Below are positions 31,395 to 39,851 of a DNA stretch of 49,221 bases, piece by piece. The translations under genes and the position numbers were made by a program. The stretch lies in assembly GCA_009840575.1 (NCBI GenBank), contig VXNO01000115.1, positions 1 through 49,221 on the forward strand. Reading direction: 5' to 3'. The notes beneath the pieces are model-generated. The model worked only from the letters and a program-made list of their open reading frames with translations, was not told the origin of the DNA and ran no database searches. The stretch comes from Chloroflexota bacterium. Lineage in GTDB: Bacteria > Chloroflexota > Anaerolineae > Aggregatilineales > Phototrophicaceae. Position 1 is the stretch's first letter; every line of letters starts with the position of its first letter.

Positions 31395-33025
31395 AGATTT
31401 TTGTCAGTTATGCGCGCGAAGACAAACCCTTCTGCATTCGCATCATCGAGACGTTGCACGCGCACGAAGTCTGGTATGACCAACGGCTCTACGCCGGGCA
31501 GGATTGGTGGAAAGAAATCCGCCGCCGCCTGGCTTGGTGTGAGGTCTTCGTCTTTCTGCTTTCACCGGAGTCGGTCGCTTCACGCAATTGCCTGCGCGAG
31601 CTGGCAATCGCCCGGCAGCTCAAGCGCGCCATCATCCCGGTGCTTATCGACAGCGCGACTGTGCTGCCCGAAGCCATGCGCGCCTGGCATTATGTGGATT
31701 TGTCCCAGGATTTGACAGCGCAGAATGTCTCGCGCCTGCTGTCGGCTGTGCTGATGGCGGAGCGAGCGCAACACGCCGCCACATCATCATCATCCGCGCC
31801 CAAATCACCAGCCAGCCAGCCCGACGCGACCAAGCCAGCGGCCTTGATTTCGGCGGCTGTGCAGGCGATGGAAGAAGAAAATTATCAATCGGCGGTTCGC
31901 TTGCTGCGCCAGGCAAATGCCAGCGGCTACCAATCGCGTTTTCTGCGCGTGGATGAGCTGCTGCGCTCGGCGCAAGCTGCCTTGTCGGAGCGGCAGCCGC
32001 AGCGAGAAGCGCAGCGCGAATACCAGCACATTGCCGCGCTATTCAATTTTGAAAGCACGCGCGGGATCGCCTGTGAGGCGCTGGCGGAGTTCCAAAAGGA
32101 ATTCGGCGATTATGACCCGCAGAACCTGCGCCGCCATTGCGCTGCTGAGATGCAGAACCAAACACCCGCGCCACTGCCACAGCCCGTCCCAGCGCCCAGC
32201 CAGCCGATAGCAAGCTCGCCAATCAAAGCGGCTGCTGTGACGATGCCGAGCGAACCGCCCGCTCCCCCGCCAGCCCGCGAATCGGTCGCTGCGTCCTTTT
32301 CTGTCAACGACTTCCTGCCTATGCTACAATGGTGCGATATCCCGCATGGCAATGTAACCATCAGCAGCATCGTCGGCGCGGATGAAGAATTCGGCGAGAT
32401 CACCGAGCAGGTAGACAATTTTGTGATGAGCAAGTACCCGGTGACCAACGCCCAATTCGCAATTTTTGTGCATGCCGAAGATGGCTATCGTAACCCGCGC
32501 TGGTGGGCTTTTTCTGAGTATGCCCAGCGCTGGTTCGCTGCCAACCGCCGCGCCGCCGAGCCGCGTTTTGCCGGCGAGACCTTGCCGCGAGAAAATGTCA
32601 ATTGGTACGAGGCGAAAGCTTTTGCCAACTGGCTGGGCGCGCAACTGCGCATGAAGGTGAACCTGCCGACGGTCGCGCAATGGCAGCGCGCCGCCAAAGG
32701 CGATGACGATCGTTATTTCCCCTGGGGAGATGACTATGACGAAGACCGCTGCAACACGGTCGAGACCGGCTTGAAGCAGACCACGTCCGTCGACCGCTAT
32801 CACAAAGGCGTCAGTCCCTATGGCGTCTATGATATGTCGGGCAATACCTGGGAGTGGACCTTGAACACGGCAGCCGCAGCCGAAGATGGGCGCGACTTGC
32901 GGCGGGCGGTGGCTGGTGGCAGCTATGTGAGCAGCTGCGACCGCGCCCAGACCTCCGTGCGCTATTATCTGGAGCCGCGCGTGCGTTATTCGTCCATCGG
33001 TATGCGCCTGGTGGCAACGACATGA
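31391..33025 (+). CDS. TIR - linker - FGE-sulfatase (SUMF1) domain protein
   Basis: 544 aa. TIR domain (1-115): MKIFVSYAREDKPFC, VWYDQRLYAGQDWW, FVFLLSPESVASRNCLREL with Glu70 as putative catalytic residue. A Ser/Pro-rich linker is followed by a helical region (about 148-250, ALISAAVQAMEEENYQSAV, TPR-like), a second Pro-rich linker, and an FGE domain (about 305-544): FVMSKYPVTNAQFAIFV, PRENVNWYEAKAFANWLG, LPTVAQWQRAAKG, YFPWGDDYD, DMSGNTWEWTL and AGGSYVSSC. Active FGE carries two cysteines just after GGSY; here the spacing and number do not match (one Cys), so this is probably a binding module, not a formylglycine enzyme. Coupled by ATGA overlaps to both neighbours. Confidence 0.85.
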   Translation: MKIFVSYAREDKPFCIRIIETLHAHEVWYDQRLYAGQDWWKEIRRRLAWCEVFVFLLSPESVASRNCLRELAIARQLKRAIIPVLIDSATVLPEAMRAWHYVDLSQDLTAQNVSRLLSAVLMAERAQHAATSSSSAPKSPASQPDATKPAALISAAVQAMEEENYQSAVRLLRQANASGYQSRFLRVDELLRSAQAALSERQPQREAQREYQHIAALFNFESTRGIACEALAEFQKEFGDYDPQNLRRHCAAEMQNQTPAPLPQPVPAPSQPIASSPIKAAAVTMPSEPPAPPPARESVAASFSVNDFLPMLQWCDIPHGNVTISSIVGADEEFGEITEQVDNFVMSKYPVTNAQFAIFVHAEDGYRNPRWWAFSEYAQRWFAANRRAAEPRFAGETLPRENVNWYEAKAFANWLGAQLRMKVNLPTVAQWQRAAKGDDDRYFPWGDDYDEDRCNTVETGLKQTTSVDRYHKGVSPYGVYDMSGNTWEWTLNTAAAAEDGRDLRRAVAGGSYVSSCDRAQTSVRYYLEPRVRYSSIGMRLVATT

Positions 33026-33564
33026 AAGCGCGCCGCGAAGACACTGACGACAGCCTGGCCAGCGAAGGAGGAGTCGTGGCATCCCCATACCGCCGTGACA
33101 TGCACATCGAGATCGACCAGCTTTCTGTGACCGGGCATGTCGTCTTCGCCGGGCGCGATGGCATGGTCAAGGTGCAGACCGGTGGCAATGTCGCGCAGAA
33201 CACGCACCAGTCCGTTCAAATCGGCGGGATCGAAACGACGCCGCAGGAAGTCCAACAAATGCTGGGGGAGATACGGCGCGTCGAAGAGACGATTAAGCGC
33301 GCGAGCCTGCTGCCCGAAAGCAAGGAAGCCGCCCAGCATGATTTGCAGACGGTCAAAGCGCAGCTGACGACGCCCAAGAAACCGAACCAGCGCATCCTCG
33401 TGCGGGCGGCAAAGTCGCTGCTGCGCTATTCGCCGGCTTTGACAGCCGCCGCCTTGACACTCTTTGACCAGCCGCTGGTCGGCGCGATCGTAGGCAGCGC
33501 GGGGGAAGTCGCAGCCAGCTTTCATGATCTTGTCAGCCGCCACAAAGCCTCGCAAGAATCCTAA
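33022..33564 (+). CDS. Small conflict-operon protein with GHVxFAGxD motif, putative adaptor
   Basis: 180 aa, no recognised family. Residues 27-70 look beta-rich and repetitive: MHIEIDQLSVTGHVVFAG, VKVQTGGNVAQNTHQSVQIGG. Residues 72-118 are helical and charged (TPQEVQQMLGEIRRVEETIK), and 138-168 form a Gly/Ala-rich moderately hydrophobic segment (YSPALTAAALTLFDQPLVG, AIVGSAGEVAASF). The nonamer GHVVFAGRD (38-46) reappears as GHVIFAGQD in the next gene. The VQIG tetrad recalls cores of amyloid-type signalling motifs that link NLRs to effectors, though this is speculative. The ATG at 33022 overlaps the previous stop (ATGA); an earlier in-frame start at 32854 would lie inside the FGE domain. Confidence 0.7.
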   Translation: MKARREDTDDSLASEGGVVASPYRRDMHIEIDQLSVTGHVVFAGRDGMVKVQTGGNVAQNTHQSVQIGGIETTPQEVQQMLGEIRRVEETIKRASLLPESKEAAQHDLQTVKAQLTTPKKPNQRILVRAAKSLLRYSPALTAAALTLFDQPLVGAIVGSAGEVAASFHDLVSRHKASQES

Positions 33565-33585
33565 GGGCGGATTGTCAACAGCCAC

Positions 33586-35985
33586 ATGAGCCGCCCGCCC
33601 CGCCAGAAACCAGCCCGCGCCCCTGCCACGCGCGCCATTTCCAGCCCGCCCGTCATCGGCTCGCCCGCTGCCTGGCGAGGCTTCGTGCAGAACAACTGGA
33701 GCCGCCTCAAGCAGCAAGCCGACCAGTCGTCGCTGCGATCGCCCTACCAGAAACTGGTCATGATGGTCTTCACGCCGGTCATGCCCAATCCGGATACCAA
33801 GCTGACCCTGCTGCGACGCTTGCTGCGCAAGGTTCGTTATTGCGCGCCCTTGAGCAAACGGCTGACGGAGATTTACCGCGACCGCAATTATGAGCGCAAC
33901 GCCGAAGAGCTGGCGCGGGATTGCCTCGCGCCGCAGCAGCTTTCCAACGATGAACTGGTCGGGCTGGATTGGCTGATTGTGGCGACTGGCGGCTTGGATG
34001 GCTCGGCTGCGCAGGGACAGCGGGCGATCGCTTTTGCGCGCAGCCTGCTCGAAGCCATGCGCGAACAGCGTGATTATCCATCGGCGGTGCGCGTGCAGGC
34101 GGGCAGCATCTCGGCAGGCGGGCATGTCATCTTCGCCGGGCAGGATGTCAATATCGTCGCCGAGCATTATCAAGGCAGCAAGGCGGCGCTGAAGAGCTAC
34201 CTGGCGGCGGTGCGCACGGAATGGAATATCCCCACCACCACCATTCATCCCGCCTCACAGCACCATAGCCCGGCCATGCTGCACCAGTTGTATACGCCAG
34301 TTGATATCTGGACGGACCAGCGCCAATTTCACAGCGTGGGCATCGAAGAGCTCAACGCGCGGCGTTACCAGGCGATCGAAAAAGACCTGGGTTATGTGCG
34401 CGAGTCGGTATTCGAGGTGGTGGCATCGCACCCGCGCATCGTCATCACTGGGGCGGCCGGCACCGGCAAGAGCTCGCTGTGCCGCTTCATTGTTACCGCG
34501 CTGGCTTATGCCTGCGACCCGCGCGCTGAGAAACAAGACGGCGTCAAGGGGCTGGAGATGTTGGGTCCCGCCTGGATTCATGGACCGCTCTTGCCTATTT
34601 ATGTCAGCCTGCGCGACTTCGCCAACAGTGGCGATTTGTTCCCGCGCGCGCTGCAAGATGCCTCCGCCGAGCAACTCTTGAGCTACATCATGCGCGCCAC
34701 CGGCAACCTGGCAAAGCACCTGGAAGCCTATCTGACGCAGACCGACGCGGCGCAGGGCAGCTTGCTGGCGCTGGATGGCTTGGACGAGGTTTATGCCGCT
34801 AAAGACCGCATCATCCTGCAGCGCATTATTGAGAATTGGGCAGACCGCTTCCCCACCTGCCGCATCATCGTAACCAGCCGCACCTATGCCTACCGCCAGG
34901 ACGCGCGCTGGCGGCTTTCGGGGCGCTTCGCATCCGCCGAGCTAGCGCCATTTTCCTGGCAGCAGGTCAAAACCTATATTGAACGGTGGTATGCCAATGT
35001 CGCCGAGTCGCGCCCGGGCGTCTTGGGCGGGCGGGCTGTCGCGCAGAAGCAAGCGGCGCTGATGGCGAAGGATCTATACAAAACCATCCGCGAGACAGGG
35101 TCGCTTATCCCGCTGGCGCGGCAGCCACTGATGCTGGCGCTGCTGACCTTGATCCACGAAGATTACAAGCAACTGCCCGACAAACGCGCCGAGCTCTACG
35201 AACAGACTGTCGAGCTGCTCGACCGCTGGAATATCCCCTCGCCCGATGACAAGCTGCACGAAAAGCTGGCAAACATCAACCTGGATCGCATGCGGGCGGC
35301 GCTGAAGCTGATTGCCTTCGAGCTGCATTCCGAACAGCAGAGCTACCAACGCTACCCGACCATCATCGAGCGGGCGCGGCTGCTGGACAAGCTGCTCGAG
35401 CAGCAATCGCAGGGCGGCGGGCTGGGCGCGGGCATCGAAGATGTGCTGGAATACCTGGCGACTCGCAATGGCATCCTGGTCGCCGATGCGCCTAACTTGT
35501 ACCGCTTCCCACATTTGACGATCCAAGAATACCTGGCAGCCAGCGCGCTGCTGGAGTTCTATGATGAATGTCGGATGCCGGCCGGTTTATCGCCACAGAG
35601 CGCGGACGGCTGGACATTCCCGGAGAATGTGGTCGCGCTGCTGCGGCATGATTATGCGCGCTGGCGAAATGTAACGCTCTTCGCTGGCGCTATCATCGCG
35701 GCTGGCAAATGGCAAGATATGCGTTGGCAACTGATTGACGAGCTGCTGCCGCAAGCCATGCGTAGCGCGCCGCCTGTGCAGAGCCTGCATTGCATCAGCG
35801 TGGCGGCGGAGATATGGGGGGAAAGCTGGTTAAAATCCCGCACGCGCAGCCAGTTGGTCATCGAGGCGCATCTGTTGCGCTGCCTGCGGCATATTCACAA
35901 TGACGAGCGCATCGACGCGCCCGAACGCGCCAACAACAGCGCCATTCTCAATCGCTTGCTGCGCAGCCAGAAGGCGCGCGCATGA
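33586..35985 (+). CDS. NACHT-domain NTPase with GHVxFAGxD motif
   Basis: 799 aa. The N-terminal 165 residues are helical and unrecognised (WRGFVQNNWSRLKQQA, SPYQKLVMMVFTPVMPNPD). Residues 168-195 carry a beta-type motif, VRVQAGSISAGGHVIFAGQD. NACHT: Walker A GAAGTGKSS (289-297), LLPIYVSLRDFANSGD, Walker B LLALDGLDEV (393-402) with the tiny/acidic pattern typical of NACHT, CRIIVTSRTYAYR as sensor, and RFPHLTIQEYLAASALLEFY in the winged-helix part. C-terminal 150 residues are helical, perhaps a sensor. It is separated from the adaptor gene by 21 nt and is the last conserved member. No effector domain is fused, so it would act through partners, perhaps the TIR proteins. Confidence 0.87.
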   Translation: MSRPPRQKPARAPATRAISSPPVIGSPAAWRGFVQNNWSRLKQQADQSSLRSPYQKLVMMVFTPVMPNPDTKLTLLRRLLRKVRYCAPLSKRLTEIYRDRNYERNAEELARDCLAPQQLSNDELVGLDWLIVATGGLDGSAAQGQRAIAFARSLLEAMREQRDYPSAVRVQAGSISAGGHVIFAGQDVNIVAEHYQGSKAALKSYLAAVRTEWNIPTTTIHPASQHHSPAMLHQLYTPVDIWTDQRQFHSVGIEELNARRYQAIEKDLGYVRESVFEVVASHPRIVITGAAGTGKSSLCRFIVTALAYACDPRAEKQDGVKGLEMLGPAWIHGPLLPIYVSLRDFANSGDLFPRALQDASAEQLLSYIMRATGNLAKHLEAYLTQTDAAQGSLLALDGLDEVYAAKDRIILQRIIENWADRFPTCRIIVTSRTYAYRQDARWRLSGRFASAELAPFSWQQVKTYIERWYANVAESRPGVLGGRAVAQKQAALMAKDLYKTIRETGSLIPLARQPLMLALLTLIHEDYKQLPDKRAELYEQTVELLDRWNIPSPDDKLHEKLANINLDRMRAALKLIAFELHSEQQSYQRYPTIIERARLLDKLLEQQSQGGGLGAGIEDVLEYLATRNGILVADAPNLYRFPHLTIQEYLAASALLEFYDECRMPAGLSPQSADGWTFPENVVALLRHDYARWRNVTLFAGAIIAAGKWQDMRWQLIDELLPQAMRSAPPVQSLHCISVAAEIWGESWLKSRTRSQLVIEAHLLRCLRHIHNDERIDAPERANNSAILNRLLRSQKARA

Positions 35986-36010
35986 GCCAGACAAAGGGCA
36001 GGATAATCAA

Positions 36011-37207
36011 ATGGCAATTCACATCGGTACGGCATTGCGCATATTCAGCGGCATTCTAGCGCTGCTGCTCTGCCTGCCTGCATTTGGGCAAGGCGCGGAG
36101 GCCATCATCAGCCGCGATACTCCGCCCGACCCGGCGGCAATCCAACTTAGGGCGGTGGCAACTGGCTTTCATCGCCCGATTTATGCGACCCATGCCGGCG
36201 ATGGCAGTGGGCGGTTCTTCGTGCTGGAGCAGAGCGGCAAGATATGGATCCTGGAAGATGGCGCGCGGACAACTGTGCCATTCCTGGATGTCTCGGCGCT
36301 GATTAGCCCCAGCGCGCTCAGCCAACGTTATAGCGAGCAGGGCTTGCTGGGCTTGGCTTTTCATCCCGAGTATGCCAGCAACGGCACTTTCTTTATCTAT
36401 TACACCGACCACGGTGGCGGCACTGTCGTCGCGCGTTACCAGGTCATGCCCCAGCAGCCCTACCTCGCCGACCCGGGCAGCGGGCAAATCCTCTTCAGCC
36501 TCAACCAGCCCTACGCCAACCACAATGGCGGGCACATTGACTTTGGACCTGATGGCTATTTGTATATTGCCCTGGGCGATGGCGGCTCTGCCAACGATCC
36601 ACTAGGCGCGGGGCAAAATCGGGGGATGCTGCTAGGCACGCTCTTGCGGCTGGATGTCGATAGCGCATTTCCCTATGCCATCCCGGCGGATAATCCCTTC
36701 GTGGACGACGCGGCGGCGCGGGATGAAATCTGGGCTTATGGCTTGAGGAATGTCTGGCGATTCAGCTTTGACCGCGCGACCGGCGATATCTACCTGGCGG
36801 ATGTCGGGCAGAACCAATGGGAAGAGGTCAATTTTCAGCCTGCCGAGAGCCGCGGCGGCGAGAATTATGGCTGGAATGTCTACGAAGCCAATACGATATT
36901 CGCCGGTGGCAGCGCGCCCAATCATGTTGCGCCTTTCTTCGCCTACCGACATGCGTTGGGCTGCTCGGTTACGGGCGGCTATGTCTATCGCGGCAGCGCC
37001 ATTCCCGAATTGCAAGCCGCCTATCTCTTCGGCGATTATTGCACCGGGCGCATCTGGGCAGCCTGGCGCGACAGCAGCTTGACCTGGCAGACGGTTGAGC
37101 TGATGAAGACGAATATGGCTATCAGCAGCTTTGGCGAGGACGAGACCGGCGAAGTCTATGTCATTGATTACGTCGGCGCTGTGTATCGCTTTGAGCCGCC
37201 CGCTTAG
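36011..37207 (+). CDS. PQQ-dependent sugar dehydrogenase-like beta-propeller (GSDH family)
   Basis: 398 aa. Signal peptide about residues 1-28 (RIFSGILALLLCLPAFGQG). Beta-propeller motifs: GLLGLAFHPEYASNGTFFIY, NHNGGHIDFGPDGYLYIALG, EIWAYGLRNVWRFSFDRATG, YLADVGQNQWEEVNF and GENYGWNVYEA. It belongs to the glucose/sorbosone dehydrogenase family; PQQ use is inferred and many family members have unproven substrates. The ATG at 36011 is chosen because it begins a signal peptide; an upstream in-frame start at 35900 lies inside the NACHT gene. It follows the NACHT stop by 25 nt but is unlikely to be functionally linked. Confidence 0.88.
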   Translation: MAIHIGTALRIFSGILALLLCLPAFGQGAEAIISRDTPPDPAAIQLRAVATGFHRPIYATHAGDGSGRFFVLEQSGKIWILEDGARTTVPFLDVSALISPSALSQRYSEQGLLGLAFHPEYASNGTFFIYYTDHGGGTVVARYQVMPQQPYLADPGSGQILFSLNQPYANHNGGHIDFGPDGYLYIALGDGGSANDPLGAGQNRGMLLGTLLRLDVDSAFPYAIPADNPFVDDAAARDEIWAYGLRNVWRFSFDRATGDIYLADVGQNQWEEVNFQPAESRGGENYGWNVYEANTIFAGGSAPNHVAPFFAYRHALGCSVTGGYVYRGSAIPELQAAYLFGDYCTGRIWAAWRDSSLTWQTVELMKTNMAISSFGEDETGEVYVIDYVGAVYRFEPPA

Positions 37208-38580
37208 TTCATCTGCTGGGTTTCAGTCGGCGCGGTGATGCCGGCGCGGGTGCGCTTGTATTGGGCGATGAGCGTCTTTATCTGCAATTCCAGCGGGTGG
37301 TAGCGCTTCATGATTTGCTTGCCTTCGGTCTGCAATTGCAGCATGCGCGTTTCAAGCTGGCGCAGTTGTGATTCCAGCTTGCCGCTGCGGTTCTTCCAGT
37401 CGATGTAAGCCAGCGGCACGAGCAAAATGCAGAATGCGCCCAAGCCGTACATAATCGCCGCGTAGTCGGCCTCGCCCATATAGTCGAAATAAAAACCGAC
37501 CGCCCCGCTGGCTGCCACCAGCATGATGTGCAGGAACATGCGCCGGAAAAAAGCGCCGCGTTTTTCGCGCTTTGCCTGCTTTTTCAGCAATTTATCGCGC
37601 TGCTGCCGTTGGCTTTCCAGCTCGGCGCGGATGGCATCAACGCGCTCTCGCAGTGGTTGCGCCTCGGCGATGAAACCGTCCAGCCGCTTCTTTATCAAGC
37701 GCGCTGCTTCCCAGCCGTCCAACATGCGGTTGTAATGCACTTCCAGCGCCTTGATTTGCAAGTCGAGCGGTTGGTAGCTTTGTCGCTGCTGCATGCCCTG
37801 CGCGCGCGCCTGCTGGATTTGCCGTTCCAGTTTGCGCTGTTGGGACAGTTTGCGGGTGCGCGGGTTTCTCCAGTTGAGGATAGCAATGGGGATCATAATC
37901 GCGCAGGCGCCGCACAAGACCCAGGCGACTGTGCTGAAGTCACGGTCGGCATGCCACATTTGCCAGCCGATTAAGCCGCTCGCCACGCCAGCCAGGACCA
38001 GCAAGGCGATTTGCAGGCGGATGGTGGCGGGCTGTTGGCGGCGGTCGATCTTGGCTTGGCGTTTCTCGTGCTCGGCGGTCAGCGCTTCCAGCTCGCTGCG
38101 AACGCCGCTCAACTGCTCACGGGCTGGCTGGCTTTGCTCACGCAGGGCATCCAGCCGCGCCTTGAATTGCTGGATGCGCCCCCATTCGTCAAGCTCGCTC
38201 TGCCCGCCGATGAACCAATCGCCGCTGGCTTCGTCGCCGAAGATATAGCGCCCGAAATCAAAGCTATAGGGGACAGGCTTGCCGGTGCTCAGGCTGCGTT
38301 CGAGGTCGCCGACTTCTTCGACCAGTTGTTCGTGCAGCAGCAGCAGCAGGCTGTAGGGCGCTGTGGCGCGGCGGAGGGCTTCGGGCGAAAGAGCGCCGTT
38401 GATCTCGGCGGCTTGGTCGCGCTGCAAGCTCAATTCTCCGCGCAGCCTGCCCAATTCCTGGCGGGCGCGTCTGATGCCGGCGGCGCGGTCACGCGGGTCG
38501 ATATGCGGCAAAAACAAGCGCGTTATGCCGATGGCATGCAAGTCATCAAGGTAATCCTGGGGGCTGGGCAGGTTGTTCAT
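37204..38580 (-). CDS. Coiled-coil membrane protein with internal duplication (458 aa)
   Basis: Not assigned to a known family. The N-terminal third is soluble (residues 1-135, SYSxDFGRYIFGDEAS region), followed by a coiled coil and two copies of a module of about 130 residues: helical hairpin in the membrane, then basic coiled coil ending in a YxPLxLQIKxL sequence. Copy 1: helices at about 188-207 and 218-237 then YQPLDLQIKALEVHYNRM. Copy 2: helices at about 350-370 and 378-396 then YHPLELQIKTLIAQYKRT. The layout suggests a peripheral or scaffold protein spanning the membrane four times. Its stop overlaps that of the convergent dehydrogenase. Confidence 0.75.
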   Translation of the reverse strand: MNNLPSPQDYLDDLHAIGITRLFLPHIDPRDRAAGIRRARQELGRLRGELSLQRDQAAEINGALSPEALRRATAPYSLLLLLHEQLVEEVGDLERSLSTGKPVPYSFDFGRYIFGDEASGDWFIGGQSELDEWGRIQQFKARLDALREQSQPAREQLSGVRSELEALTAEHEKRQAKIDRRQQPATIRLQIALLVLAGVASGLIGWQMWHADRDFSTVAWVLCGACAIMIPIAILNWRNPRTRKLSQQRKLERQIQQARAQGMQQRQSYQPLDLQIKALEVHYNRMLDGWEAARLIKKRLDGFIAEAQPLRERVDAIRAELESQRQQRDKLLKKQAKREKRGAFFRRMFLHIMLVAASGAVGFYFDYMGEADYAAIMYGLGAFCILLVPLAYIDWKNRSGKLESQLRQLETRMLQLQTEGKQIMKRYHPLELQIKTLIAQYKRTRAGITAPTETQQMN

Positions 38581-38700
38581 ATCGAACAGTGAAAATCGCT
38601 TTGGCGCAGAAAAACCGGCGAATATGCCGCATATAGATTATAGCATACGCAAGCGCAGGGGATACTTTGTGGCGCGGCGCAATCCGTCAAATAGTTTTTA

Positions 38701-38736
38701 CCACCGAGTACACCGAGCTGAAGGAGTGCGCCGAGA
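38701..38736. repeat. CACCGAG-type periodic repeat upstream of manA
   Basis: CCACCGAGTACACCGAGCTG followed by a GCGCCGAG unit resembles the CACAGAG family with roughly 9-nt periodicity. It lies just upstream of the manA -10 box. Confidence 0.45.
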
Positions 38737-38755
38737 GTTTGTTAGACTGTGCGGT

Positions 38756-38761
38756 TATAAT
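38756..38761 (+). promoter_or_regulatory. Candidate -10 box (TATAAT) for the mannose-6-phosphate isomerase gene
   Basis: Perfect TATAAT located 29 nt before the ATG at 38790; -35 not clear. An alternative ATG at 38760 falls within this box, which argues for the later start. Confidence 0.45.
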
Positions 38762-38789
38762 GGCTGCAAATTGCGAAATTGTGACGCTG

Positions 38790-39737
38790 ATGACACTACC
38801 CGCTTTACATCCCCTCAAGCTGGTGCCGGCGCTGCACAGCAAAGTCTGGGGCGGGCGGAAGCTGGCAACGCAACTGGGCAAAGCGCTGCCGACGCCCGAA
38901 CCGTATGGCGAAAGCTGGGAATTGCATGATAGCTGCCGCGTGCTGAATGGTCGCTTGCGCGGGCGCAGTCTGGGTGAGTTGCTGAAGACCTACGGGCAGG
39001 CGCTGGTCGGCGCGGGGCATGACGCGGGCGCGGGCTTCCCTCTGCTGGCGAAGTTCATTGACGCCCAGGATTGGCTCTCCATCCAGGTGCACCCAGACGA
39101 CCAGCAGGCGCGCGAACTGGAAGGCGAGCCACGTGGCAAGAACGAAGCCTGGCTGGTGCTGGCGGCGGAGCCAGACGCGCAGTTGGTCATCGGCTTGCAA
39201 CCCGGTACAGACCGCGCGCAGCTTGCAGAGGCGATCCAGGCAGGAACACTGGAAGCGCTGCTGGTGTATAAAAATGTGCAGGCGGACGATGTGCTATCCC
39301 TGCCGGCTGGCACAGTCCACGCTTTGGGTCCCGGTATCTTGATTTACGAAATTCAGCAAGCCAGCGACAGAACCTATCGGCTTTACGATTGGGGACGGCT
39401 GGGACTGGGCGGAAAGCCGCGCGACCTGCACATCGACAAAGGCTTAAGCGTGGCAAACTTGGCATCGCTGCCACAAGTGACGCATCCGCAGGGCGAGCTG
39501 CTAATTGACGGCGCGTATTTTCGTACCTGGCGGCATCAACTGCATGACGAAGCGCTTTCGCTGGCCAGCCAAGGCTGCTTCCAGGCGCTGACCTGCATCG
39601 CCGGCGAATTGCAAATCCACACTACTGGGCAGGACTCGCTGCCGCTGCGGCTGGGCGAGACCAGCTTGCTGCCCGCCTGCATCGATTCTTTTACGCTACG
39701 AGGCAGTGGCTGTATCATCCGTTCCTGCCCCGCCTGA
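38790..39737 (+). CDS. manA: Mannose-6-phosphate isomerase, class I
   Basis: 315 aa cupin-type zinc enzyme interconverting mannose-6-phosphate and fructose-6-phosphate. Seen: opening LKLVPALHSKVWGGRKLATQ, GESWELHD, zinc/active-site QVHPDDQQARELEG and GKNEAWLVLAAEPDAQ, and AGTVHALGPGILIYEIQQAS with YDWGRLG. These match the compact bacterial type I isomerases (about 310-320 aa). The ATG at 38790 directly precedes the conserved start; in-frame ATGs at 38667 and 38760 would add residues encoded by a dispersed repeat and the promoter. It feeds mannose into glycolysis or supplies mannose-6-P for GDP-mannose. Confidence 0.9.
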   Translation: MTLPALHPLKLVPALHSKVWGGRKLATQLGKALPTPEPYGESWELHDSCRVLNGRLRGRSLGELLKTYGQALVGAGHDAGAGFPLLAKFIDAQDWLSIQVHPDDQQARELEGEPRGKNEAWLVLAAEPDAQLVIGLQPGTDRAQLAEAIQAGTLEALLVYKNVQADDVLSLPAGTVHALGPGILIYEIQQASDRTYRLYDWGRLGLGGKPRDLHIDKGLSVANLASLPQVTHPQGELLIDGAYFRTWRHQLHDEALSLASQGCFQALTCIAGELQIHTTGQDSLPLRLGETSLLPACIDSFTLRGSGCIIRSCPA

Positions 39738-39851
39738 GCGCATCTCCCCAGCCACCTGCGAATTTGCAAACAATTTACGCGCCGTCTACACATTTCTAGC
39801 ATCCGCTGGCCATACTCGGTGAAAAGCGACTGGCTCCGGGAAGGAGAGGCG

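Noticed and set aside
32900-33025. Diversity-generating retroelement variable region in the FGE C-terminus
   Set aside because: No reverse transcriptase, template repeat or AAC/AAT-rich codons are present near the end of the FGE domain.
31391-33025. True formylglycine-generating enzyme
   Set aside because: The catalytic cysteine pair is missing and no sulfatase gene is nearby.
32986-34248. 420-codon minus-strand frame across the adaptor and NACHT start
   Set aside because: Antisense to coding sequence with strong domain signatures on the plus strand; the frame is open because of high GC codon usage.
36011-37207. PQQ-type dehydrogenase as a fifth member of the conflict operon
   Set aside because: It is only 25 nt downstream, but it is a secreted metabolic-type beta-propeller with its own signal peptide and no known link to TIR/NACHT systems; proximity alone is not enough.
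39738-39851. Heat-shock control of clpB by CIRCE or sigma-32
   Set aside because: No TTAGCACTC-N9-GAGTGCTAA element and no sigma-32-like boxes are seen.
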